Below the pieces are notes generated by a model, which saw nothing but the letters and a program-made list of their open reading frames with translations, did no database searches and was not told the DNA's origin. A stretch of 64,000 bases of DNA from Paraphysomonas bandaiensis (taxonomy: Eukaryota; Chrysophyceae). Shown here one piece after another: positions 11,720 through 22,600 of this stretch; positions within the stretch are counted from its first letter, which is position 1; each line of letters begins with the position of its first letter. A program made the position numbers and the translations under genes. The stretch is taken from assembly GCA_965644295.1 (NCBI GenBank), contig CBFFRP010000039.1, positions 1 to 64,000 of the forward strand. The letters run 5' to 3'.

Positions 11720-12879
11720 GTGGGGTGTGTGTGTGGGGTGTGTGTGTATAGGTAGCTGTAGGTATAAAGCGACCCTATCTGATCAATATCAAGGAGAAGA
11801 ACTCTGACAAGTAAAGGGTGTCTTCACTCCAGTCTCAGTCTCTACTGGTGTGTATATACTCTGCATGTAATGGAACAGCAGCCGGTTACTGTGACTGTTA
11901 TGCTCTGCTCTGAGTGTGTAGAGCCTATAGGAGGATAGCAGGAGCAGCAGCTGGAGGTCAACACAACTCAACTGCTGTTTGTGTGTGGACGCGTACCGCT
12001 ATACCATACCGTACATATATACAGTACATGTACAGCAGTACATCAACTGTATACAACTGTATACTGTAAAGTGAAATATTCATACCCTGCTGCTGCTGCT
12101 GTATGACGAGTATGCCCATAATGTACAGCAGTATGTGTACACCGGTACAGCAGTGTGTGTACACCGGTACAGCAGTGTGTGTACACCGGTACAGCAGTAC
12201 TGTACCAGGAGTGCGTATGTATGAGCGATGCATGGATGAACTGGAACATCGCCCAACATTACCTACATTCATCAAGTTGCATTAAAATCATCAAACTGCA
12301 TCAACTCGCCTCACATATGTACTTGAGTTATGATTTTCAGTGCAGGTAAAAGCCGCATCATGCTTATGATTCTTATGCAATAGCATTGCAGAAGTAGAAA
12401 CCTGAGAACCTCAAATGTCTTGAAGTAAAGAACACGTAGAGTGCATTTCTCCAATGACATTGAGGCACTATGGCCACTGTGTGGGTGGAGAAATAGAAGT
12501 TGGTTTAAGCTGAACTCTATTTTATGACTACAAGCTAATATATTCACTGTGGTGTTGGTCAGCTTTCCTGGAAAAGTGTGCTGTAAAGCTTATCGTTCCC
12601 TGCGACTACTATAAAACTCTTGTTTTCGCAATCACCAATGAAAAGGCGGGATAGAAGGAGATATCTGGATGCATTAGTTACTCGAATAATATCATTGAGA
12701 TGTATACATACAATGTAGAAGCATCGAACGACAACACACCACTATGGTATCCTCCATTTCGTATAATAACTAGCTCCTCGCAAATGTATCCATCCATTCA
12801 TAAAACATTGTAACTATAAGACTATGTAAGCGCTATTACAGTTACCTAATGATAAAATGCTATCTGAATTGCTGAAGTT
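11720..12879. promoter_or_regulatory. AGBL5 upstream region with palindromic tandem repeats
   Basis: The spacer is dense in GTAC and GTATAC words at 12000-12210 and includes a 22-bp tandem repeat (next entry). Below about 12300 the sequence turns AT-rich with no supported gene. The minus-strand open frames here are low complexity. Confidence 0.45.
12136..12201. repeat. 22-bp tandem repeat, three copies
   Basis: The unit tgtacaccggtacagcagtg repeats three times with a 22-bp period. Each copy contains the palindrome ACCGGT flanked by GTAC words, so each is a self-complementary site. It lies about 420-480 bp upstream of the AGBL5 start codon. A cluster of binding sites for a dimeric factor is possible but unproven. 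Confidence 0.85.
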
Positions 12880-13350
12880 TCAGATAGTAGAAACAGCTAC
12901 ATTGAGAACAGTAGAAACAACGATGGATGTGAAGAGAGTTTGGTAGTACCGAAGATATGTCCTCGTTTTGCTGCATATATAGAAGGTCCCTCCAACTACG
13001 CCATGCTGGAGGACGCCATTGAGGATATTGTATTCCAGGTTGACGGTACCCAGAGCTATATTTCCAGCAGCATTGACCGCGACGTTATGGCCTCGAATTT
13101 TGACCTTCTGGGCCGAACTAGATACGGCATAAACTTTGACGTTATATATGCATGCACTGACATGGCCAATACTGAGAGGGAGGCCAATGGTGGCACTCAC
13201 ATTCCAGGTGGTTAGAAGTGCCCCCGTTACCGAAAGAAGCCCATTTGTTCCAACTTTGTGGTTCCCGGAAGGCTTCTCTAGGAGCTGGCTCCTCACTGAA
13301 GCGCAAGGAGGTTTATGAAGGTGTGAAAAAAAGCCGGGGATGACGCCCAT
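12880..13350 (-). CDS. isolated coding-like fragment, unknown family
   Basis: A 156-codon open frame lies in a GC-richer island bounded by AT-rich sequence on both sides. The translation is rich in Val, Gly, Thr and Asn with beta-strand-like alternation (LLSVTGALLTTWNVSATIG, GNIALGTVNLEYNI), reminiscent of repetitive beta structures in fibres or capsids. The opposite strand is also open over much of the span (12940-13215), so the true strand is uncertain. A 15-base word downstream (ttggtgagaggtatc at about 13523) recurs beside the retroelement-like island near 42526. It may be a remnant of a mobile or viral element. Confidence 0.25.
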   Translation of the reverse strand: MGVIPGFFSHLHKPPCASVRSQLLEKPSGNHKVGTNGLLSVTGALLTTWNVSATIGLPLSIGHVSACIYNVKVYAVSSSAQKVKIRGHNVAVNAAGNIALGTVNLEYNILNGVLQHGVVGGTFYICSKTRTYLRYYQTLFTSIVVSTVLNVAVSTI

Positions 13351-14123
13351 GCGGTATTATGAGGAGTCGGAAGTGGGGAGTCCAGACTACTGCCTTTTTC
13401 ACCACTAATAACACGTTTTTCGTACTCATTATAAATTTTTCCTATACTCGTTTTAATTTATTTTTTAATATTTGAGCACTAGTTCTACCATAACTACTAC
13501 TTCTCAGACTTTCATAACAATTTTGGTGAGAGGTATCCAACTACAACAACTGCAATAGCAGCGAAGCATCTAATTACTGGTGTTGCAATTAATAGGAAAT
13601 TATTGCTAGTTTATTGGCTTACATACTATTTCTGGGTTATAATAAAGATTTCATGCCACTTACTACTTACTTGTACTAGATGGCTTTGTAAAATATAGCT
13701 AGAATTGATCTTCTGGTCCGTAAAATCAGAAGTGTACAGTGTACCTCTAGCCAATGACGTAACAATTTCTCTCGCTTCTGATTCAAACAACCCAAACATA
13801 ATTTAATTTAGTTTACTACAAGTAAGGATGAGACGATATATATAGGGATAGGATGTAATCTAACTTTTTCAGGAAGGTATGCATAGATGACTAATCTACC
13901 TCCACTAGATTGATGGCGATAGCAGCTGCACCAACGTTATGTCGTTATATTATGAGTACAGGCACTTGCAATTTCCTAGTCCAAATTAGAATTCACTATT
14001 GTTTCACATTTGTGTCTCGTCAGATCACTTCTCAAGTCACTTAAATGGATCGTACAACGTTAACAGTCAAGAATGTCATAAGAAATAATAAAAGTCATTA
14101 TTTATATAAATACATTCATTCAT
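13351..14123. other. AT-rich spacer
   Basis: Low-GC sequence with no supported gene. It ends in a short ATTC microsatellite (14113-14132) that overlaps the stop codon of the next gene. Confidence 0.6.
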
Positions 14124-14467
14124 TCATTCATTAAAAGCCGCTCCCCAATGTGGCTTTGCTTTATATTCCCACACGTCATTGACTATTTTGGGGGGCTTTG
14201 ACACCGCCATAGATTCAAGAATTTCCTGAAATGTTACAGTTAGAATAATCACGATACATGAGCCGAGCGTACCGCTTTCTTATCGGGGTCATTCACCAGT
14301 TTCGCTGACAAACATAGCTTCCAATCGTCGAATAGGCTTTGGCAATCCTGCATTTTACCATATCGACGAATCTGATTCAGCTGACTCCTAAAACTAATAC
14401 AGAACGAGTGCATATCGTACACACGAGTGCAGGTGAGATACTTCTTCCCGTTGACTTCTTGTGTCAT
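14124..14467 (-). CDS. twin-CX9C protein, C22orf39/UPF0545-like
   Basis: Two exons (14273-14467 and 14124-14225) with a 47-nt intron give 98 residues. Two CX9C motifs are spaced as in helical-hairpin CHCH-type proteins: CTRVYDMHSFC near residue 13 and CQSLFDDWKLC near residue 42. A C-terminal DVWEYKAKPHWGAAF segment matches the layout of the UPF0545/C22orf39 family (Trp-containing tail after the CX9C pair). Twin-CX9C proteins are typically imported by Mia40 into the mitochondrial intermembrane space; the vertebrate C22orf39 protein has been described in synapses. Family placement rests on motif spacing and the tail, so it is moderately sure. The stop codon falls within an ATTC microsatellite. 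Confidence 0.75.
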
Positions 14468-16388
14468 TGTGGCCTCACAATGCAGCTAATGATGAACACA
14501 ACTGAATTGGCAATAGTGTATAGAGGAGGGAGAGGTCCTCAGTAATAATGACGCCCTAACATCAGCTCAGCTCAGCTCAGCGTGTGTACGACAAGAGTGC
14601 CTGTATTTCCACCCATACACACAGCTCCATATACAGAGTATATGTACCGGTATACGATATACGGCAGTACATCGCTCTGTACAGGATACCAAAAAACATA
14701 TACAGTATGTGGACAAAAAACATCAGATTTTGGCAATGGTCTGGAGAAAAGGTGGGGTTTCCCAGAGTTTTCAGAGAGGTCTGTACTGTTGCATACTCTG
14801 CTGTAGGTACAGACATACTCTGCTGTATGTACCTGTGGGTCGTTCCGGGAACTGGTGAGGAACACTGTGAGGAGGAATCTTGGAACGAGGATACGATCTC
14901 TGGACTAACGAAATCAACACCTCATCGTAACATAATTGAGAATCAACTCTAAAGCATAATATCAGAGACACTGACAGCCACAACACTCTCAGGAATGCAT
15001 TACATCACTATCATCGGACTTGCTCTTGCATGTTGCAGATATCTTCAGAGGAAGCATGACTAGATGAATCCATTAAAAGTGAAGCCTCTACTAAGACATT
15101 GCTGTCCTATTTCTCTGGATGGCCGAACCGTATCCATCATAGATGATAAGCTCTTCCTGAGAAGTTTCAGAATCATGATGATGGTGTTGCTGAATCATTT
15201 GTCAGTAACTGGAATTCGAATACACGCTTTTCAAGTGTATATTTTACTATGTGATGACCATAGTTCTAAATTTGAGCTGGTTCATAAATTTGTGAGCACT
15301 GTTATCAAGTCGGCCACTGTGTTTTTCAGTCAGATGTTATGAGATGTTTTGTCAGCTTGTATGGGCGAATCCTATTTAAGATATTTCATGTATTAGTTTT
15401 TATATATGAGACTTTTGAAAGGAATTTACGAATATGTAATGACAATTTGCTTGATTTTTAATGTTTTTTCGTATTGGTGTAACTACCTGGTTAATTCAAG
15501 GAGATGAAAACCCTCATCACTATGCAGTTAAATTGAAATATTATTCACTGTCACCACTACCAATCAATATTATCAGATCTCCGACAGACACAATCTTCTA
15601 CACGTACAGTCTATCTAACCATATTCATATCTTTTATCTAAGTTTCTATACTACGGTCTTTAACTACTGTATTTTTTAGTCAACGGTTATATAATAAGCA
15701 AAACTCATATTCCCTCACAATTTGAAGCTGTAGATATATTCTTGATACCATGAGACATAACTCAGGAATACAAAACTTCTAGTCGTATGACTCCGGCATT
15801 TCAGCTAGCTTCTCCATAGTCAACTCTCTTATGATCTTCTCTTCATAGTCAATTCATCGTTTGAATGAATTTTCTCGAATTCTTTAGAACTTTATAGTGA
15901 TTCTCACCTAAGCATATCTTTGATGCTTCTCATATGTAGCGCCATACAATGATGTTGTAAAGTTGTCCGCAGTCTGATCATTGGTTCTAACATAATACAG
16001 TGCCGGACCATTCGGATCTGTTCTCTCACCCAATGAAATGTAATTTTTGATATGCTTCATAAGTTTAAGAGTTTAGGATAAGTGCTTGATCAACCGCACT
16101 TTGACTTTCCAGGAAGAATGGAGTCCTAGCTCGGATAATGCCTTAAATCATAATTGTTCCTGCACTAGCATGCATCGCTTGGTATTCGTATCGAATACTG
16201 TACCCTGTAAATCACGATAACAGTATTAATTCTGTAATGCGCAAACAGACTTGCGGGTTTGCTTGCTCCCAATACACAACAATTATAGCGTAAGATATTA
16301 TGATTATTATCGCTCAACACTATCCATGTGATGCTTCAAATAAAAGGGTGTATATTTCTAATTAGTTTGCCAACATTTCGGTAGCAGT
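14468..16388. promoter_or_regulatory. promoter spacer plus long gene-poor AT-rich stretch
   Basis: A CAGCT pentamer repeat (14562-14580) lies about 100 bp upstream of the twin-CX9C gene. It is followed by GTAC/GTATAC words (14640-14720) and an A-tract/T-tract element (14715-14780, including catcagattttgg and ggtggggtttcccag). From about 15000 to 16388 the sequence is AT-rich with only short uncharacteristic open frames. I see no supported gene there. Confidence 0.45.
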
Positions 16389-16679
16389 ATGCTATCCACC
16401 TGTCAAAATATTCTTGTGACTCAATATAGCAGCTTAAAAATTGAGGTGACACAAGTGAGGTACAATGGAAAACATATTGAAATAATTTCGATTGTTGCTA
16501 CAATTGACGGATTTGTTATATCACTTGAAGAGGGCTACGAATCTACAAAACTATCACCTGTACAGCGTACATATATATCTGGTTTCCGTGCTGCAGTAGA
16601 AAAGTTACGACACTGCGCATTGCTTCCGTACGACCACTTCCGCATTACTATCTTTCATATTATCCCATTCTCCCGTTGA
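16389..16679 (+). CDS. small ORF, uncertain, possibly a terminal exon
   Basis: A 96-codon frame whose translation looks protein-like (EVTQVRYNGKHIEIISIVAT, VQRTYISGFRAAVEKLRHC) ends 11 bp before the 3' end of the convergent PHD gene. I find no family and no convincing upstream exon. It could be the last exon of an unrecognised plus-strand gene, or chance. Confidence 0.25.
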   Translation: MLSTCQNILVTQYSSLKIEVTQVRYNGKHIEIISIVATIDGFVISLEEGYESTKLSPVQRTYISGFRAAVEKLRHCALLPYDHFRITIFHIIPFSR

Positions 16680-16690
16680 CTCCCCATTAT

Positions 16691-19600
16691 TCATCCCCAC
16701 CCAACACTGGCAGCACCCCATGAGTTCAAAGATTGGTTAGAAACAGTTCTACTTGTTGAACTTTTCTCCACATTATCCAATGAGCTTCCTCTAACATCGC
16801 TCTTACCTTTGCTGGTTTGTCCAAGGGGCGAAAAACGCGACTGCTTTCGCTCGTGAAACTTCTCACTGGTGCGTACAGAACCCGGAACTGTTGAATAAGG
16901 ACTAACAATTGACCCATCATGCGATCCACTTCCACCCCATCCGCTACTAGCAGCACCCCATGTGGCTGATTTCGATGAACCACGAGTATCACTCTCGACA
17001 TTTCTGTCTCGTGAGTTCACATGAAAATGGGGTTCTGTCGACCCTTCCGTATCATCCTTCCTCCTCGTTGAGTACGACCGCTCACCAGATGAACTCCTAT
17101 CATGACTGGGAGAATCACGTCTGCGTCTCTTCTCATATCGACTACTATCCATTACTGATGAAGCAACAGTCGACGCCCTGCTGCCATACCCACCCTGTGA
17201 CCCACTTCCACCCCATCCGCTACTAGCAGCACCCCATGTGGCTGATTTCGATGAACCACGAGTATCACTCTCGACATTTCTGTCTCGTGAGTTCACATGA
17301 AAATGGGGTTCTGTCGACCCTTCCGTATCATCCTTCCTCCTCGTTGAGTACGACCGCTCACCAGATGAACTCCTATCATGACTGGGAGAATCACGTCTGC
17401 GTCTCTTCTCATATCGACTACTATCCATTACTGATGAAGCAACAGTCGACGCCCTGCTGCCATACCCACCCTGTGACCCACTTCCACCCCATCCGCTACT
17501 AGCAGCACCCCATGTGGCTGATTTCGATGAACCACGAGTATCACTCTCGACATTTCTGTCTCGTGAGTTCACATGAAAATAGGGTTCTGTCGACCCTTCC
17601 GTATCATCCTTCCTCCTCGTTGAGTACGACCGCTCACCAGATGAACTCCTATCATGACTGGGAGAATCACGTCTTCGTCTCTTCTCATATCGACTACTAT
17701 CCATTACTGATGAAGCAACAGTCGACGCCCTGCTGCCATACCCACCCTGTGACCCACTTCCACCCCATCCGCTACTAGCAGCACCCCATGTGGCTGATTT
17801 CGATGAACCACGAGTATCACTCTCGACATTTCTGTCTCGTGAGTTCACTTGAAAATAGGGTTCTGTCGACCCTTCCGTATCATCCTTCCTCCTCGTTGAG
17901 TACGACCGCTCACCAGATGAACTCCTATCATGACTGGGAGAATCACGTCTGCGTCTCTTCTCATATCGACTACTATCCATTACTGATGAAGCAACAGTCG
18001 ACGCCCTGCTGCCATACCCACCCTGTGACCCACTTCCACCCCATCCGCTACTAGCAGCACCCCATGTGGCTGATTTCGATGAACCACGAGTATCACTCTC
18101 GACATTTCTGTCTCGTGAGTTCACATGAAAATGGGGTTCTGTCGACCCTTCCGTATCATCCTTCCTCCTCGTTGAGTACGACCGCTCACCAGATGAACTC
18201 CTATCATGACTGGGAGAATCACGTCTGCGTCTCTTCTCATATCGACTACTATCCATTACTGATGAAGCAACAGTCGACGCCCTGCTGCCATACCCACCCT
18301 GTGACCCACTTCCACCCCATCCGCTACTAGCAGCACCCCATGTGGCTGATTTCGATGAACCACGAGTATCACTCTCGACATTTCTGTCTCGTGAGTTCAC
18401 ATGAAAATGGGGTTCTGTCGACCCTTCCGTATCATCCTTCCTCCTCGTTGAGTACGACCGCTCACCAGATGAACTCCTATCATGACTGGGAGAATCAAGT
18501 ATTCGGTCTATATTCTGCGTACTTCGAGAGGATCCCCTTTCACTGCTAACAGATACTAAGTGTGTTGTACTTTTCCCGGCGGTATTATGGTCTGTGACCC
18601 TCTTGTCGACAGAATCAGCTCCCCATCCCTTGCTATGTCCCCCCCACCCCGACTGTGTGCTAGGTGTGGATTGCTTTGTCGCATAAGTTTTGCCTTTATC
18701 AAGAAAGCGAGTGTCAACACTTCTGGGTAACGAAGTTCCGTTTCTGCTAGTATTCAGAGTCGAGTACGAGTTATGACCCCAGTTGGTACTGACATCTCCC
18801 CAACTTTTGCTTTCGGATTCTCGTGAAGTAGAAAGGGATGTCAGTTCATGTGGAGAAGTATTTTCAAACGTGGAATCGCCGCCATCCAGATCGTGAACTT
18901 TGCCTGATGCAAAGCGACGATTCACATTCATGTAGCGTTGCTCAGTACCACTTCCACCAATGGGGTCCATAGTGTTATCGATTCCGGTATGTCTATCACT
19001 AGGTTGTCTTGTTGTGGATAATGGGCCACTTCGTTCAATCGCAGCATGCCCACTCGACAAAGAGTCTCCAGTACTATGCTGTGGAATTCGGCCATCCACA
19101 CGTTGTGTCTTCGGAAAAATATCTTCTATAAGAGATCGGAAGAAAGGTAGATCTGGATGGCCCTCGTTTAGAAAATCAACCCATTCCCCTTGCGGTTTCT
19201 TTTGGTTGCGAGCGATTAGCTTTTTTATAAATGTGTCACAATCTTTATTGACAACCGCTCCGCTGGCAATCGCATCGCGCAATTTGAATGCCTTTCTACA
19301 GATTGCTGACAGGGGACCCTCTTCATTCTCTGCCATTTCAATGAATCCGAAGAGCCAGCGCCCATTTTCGCGTGTTCTGAACATAGCGTCATATACACTG
19401 ACTACTTCAGGTGGAAGAATACGAATTAGCTGGGGAGCCATGAGATACATCTGTGACAAGGTATCACATAATGGACAGATACATGTAAAACCCATACCAT
19501 ACGCTCGTCTTTGTTGCTGCTACCTATGGAAAACGGACATATCATGGGATTTTCTTCAGTCCTCGTATTCGCGCACAAAGAACTGAACAAAAGTTGAAAA

Positions 19601-22600
19601 AATTTCAAACATTAACTTAACCAGTGTGCACCTGTACAGCGATCCAGTCATGTCTGTACCGTAATCGGGTCGACAATTCCCGCGCTTCACACACACTCCA
19701 ATTGGCACCAATTTAATCCCATTAAGTGCTTTTTTCTCTTTGAGGTCTCTGTACACGTTCCGGGAGCATCGTATTTGTTTCTATATTTCGTTAATATGTA
19801 GTACATACTGATTACAACTTCCTACAAACCTGCATATAGCACATATCTGCAAGTACTCCCTCCGTGGTGAGATCTGGACTGAACGCATTGCAGTAAAGCC
19901 AATTCTTTGCATCACCGGTCTTATAATACAACGCAAATTCTCCTTTCTTATATTTAGTATATATCAGCTCCGACTTATCTGCAAGCAGAGTTAGTAAAGT
20001 TGCACAACTCAAATTGCAGTCAATACCAATTGGGACAGCGGGATACGGTTTCACAAGGTGTAGATGTGGAGCTCCTAAGGGGTTGGAAGGTTTGCCAAAT
20101 GAGGACAAGGCCTGGTTTATCGCTCGAGAGGTTGATTCTGATACATTTGATGCCGTATCTACAGGATCCCTCTGATGATAGCGTGAGGACAAAGCTGCAC
20201 AAAGTGATTGGACCTACCATCAATGTGGAGATGTTCTGAAGAGGACGAGGGGCTCTATCTAATGATTCCCCGATTGAACTCGAAACAGGTAGCTCTCCAA
20301 TGCTGGTAGGTTCCGGCGCAGAAACAGCTTGAGAAGGAAGTCTAGAGGCCTTTTCCGCTTGCTGTGGCTTCAACGCAGCACGAGGTGATCTGACGGGGGG
20401 TTCTATTAAATCAACATCAACAACAATGTCTGGTAATGGGGAAACGCTTCGAGGATTCAGCTTTTCTTGAAATTCGATGCGAGTAGCTGTCGAAGAGCTC
20501 TTTCCGTCACGCCAAGTCTCCCCACTCCCTGTACTAAATCAGACCAACTCGGAATACATACCACGGGGCCAATACAACTTACCTGCCTCCCGCCGTTTCG
20601 CTTCCAAGAGTGCCTGGGTGCTCTCACCAAGTGCAGCTCTCTCCCGTTCTGACTCTTGCGCCGTCTTTTCCCTCTCCTCGCGAACCTGCGAAATTCCAGT
20701 TTCAAAATAGATATTGGAAATAGATTCCGAATATACCGCAGGGCTGGCAAAAAAATCCGTGGGCTTCACAAGCAACTGGTCAAACTTTAGTTCACTGGCC
20801 AAAAGCATTAAAACCTACGTTCTCGCGTTGTCAGGGAGTTGTATGTCATCATGATATCATACCTTATCGTAGTTGTGCGGTTGCTTGAATATCTTCAAGT
20901 ACTTTCGACAAATCGTGATGTAGTTCGATGAAGTATGCTTCTGCGCATTAACATGAGCGTGAATCGTGGACTCCACATTATACGCTAATATGACGGCGCT
21001 TGCATTCGCACACGGAATTCCCAAGTGCATTAGCGCAGTCAAAAACCCCTCCTTAAAACAACACCGAATTCTGACTCGGGTATCTTTTTCAGTTTTCCCA
21101 TCATTCGTTAACACGCTTTTGTTAGGAATATTATCATCTTCAGGCATGAGCACCGATGCTGATACCCGTGGCAAGTTTCCAGCAACAGAATCTGAGTGGT
21201 TGGTTCGGTCTTCCGCTTTCCTCGAAAACATCAAATTATGCAGGTCCTCCCCCTGAAAACGCTCATCTGCCCATTCAGATCGATAGACACGAATATCCTT
21301 CGCTTTAATTCCACTCCCATTCCACTCAGAGGAATCACTAGAAACAGCTAACAGTTTCCTATTAAAACAACAGTCACGCCTCTGCATATAAACTTCTGGC
21401 ACGTAACATGAACATTCACATTTTCTAATATATACTACCACCAAATATCATAGACGAAGCATGAAACTACTAAAATCAAAAGTAGAGCACCTGACCGAAA
21501 CGCACCTGTATTCAAGTAAGCTATCCAACAGATTGCCTGTAGCTGAGGCCATACATTTCTCAGTGCAATAGTCTGAGTCTGGCGACCGCATATACTTGTC
21601 AACAATGCACACACCGCCTTCAACGAATTGTATGCGATACCTATCTTGTGATGTCGCAGATACAGATGTCGGTGACTTGTTCCCCTTCGAGGCTTGAGAC
21701 GGTTTCGTAGATTTACGGTCCAAAGATGATATTTTCGACACTTTCCTCGATGTGGCTGACTTCTCATTCAGCTTACTTTTACTGCTCCTAGTAGTATCAA
21801 CGCTATGATCACTGTGAAATAATACGCACAGTACATAAAAAGGTTAGATATTACCTCGACTTCTCATGCTTCGAAAGCTGCCGCTGCGTTGTCGTACCGG
21901 ATATCTTTTCAACACTATAACTGACAAGCTGTATCACACAAGAGCGAATAAAACATTGCAGTTATGCATACTTTTCGTTTATCACTTTACTATGTTCAGT
22001 GAGAGTTTCGTCGCCATTTTCCTCGCTGTCGCTTAAGAGATCAATACACTCTTCTGCGGATCCGTGGTAATTCCTGGAATTATCGATTTCCATTTCCTCG
22101 TCAGATTCATCTTCTCCTTTATTTAACCGTTCAAGCAGAGACTGTAGATCCTGCAAGAACGATGTATGTGGCAATAACTTGAGTGAGTCATACTCGCCGA
22201 TTAAATATTCCAAAACTGCAGTATCTCTGCATCTTCTCTTCTTGTCCAGGGCAGCACGAGCCCCTCCTATCCACTCATCTGTCTGGGAGAGGGCGTCAAA
22301 CAGATCAGTCGCACACGTAAAATAAGGACTCAGAGATTTGTTCATGACATATCGTTCAGAATCTCCCGCATCTGGGTCTTTGATAAACACTCCACGAGAT
22401 AGTAGCTGTGGAGCATACTTCGGGGATATATCACGAACAAGTGACCGCCCAGATGCCAGTTTTTGACGACACATATCGACACTAATTATAGAACCCCTAT
22501 CTTGATGACCTTGAACCATTTTTATTGCATTTTCAGGAAAAGCAATGATCCACTCAAGTACAGCAACCATCCATTCCAACACCGTAGTACACATAGCCAT

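Noticed and set aside
15064-15342. 92-codon plus-strand ORF
   Set aside because: AT-rich context, no motif, no splice partners; treated as chance.
16960-18549. Six repeated plus-strand 88-codon frames (MWLISMNHEYHS...)
   Set aside because: They are the antisense of the 276-bp coding repeat of the PHD gene; the minus frame is continuous for 934 codons and has matching exons upstream.
19459-19495. MGFTCICPLCDTLSQ as the start of a separate protein
   Set aside because: It reads as intron: a CTG/gttaagt donor near 19610 and a cacag acceptor before MYLMAPQL join the upstream exon in phase, so the tail exon is part of the giant gene.
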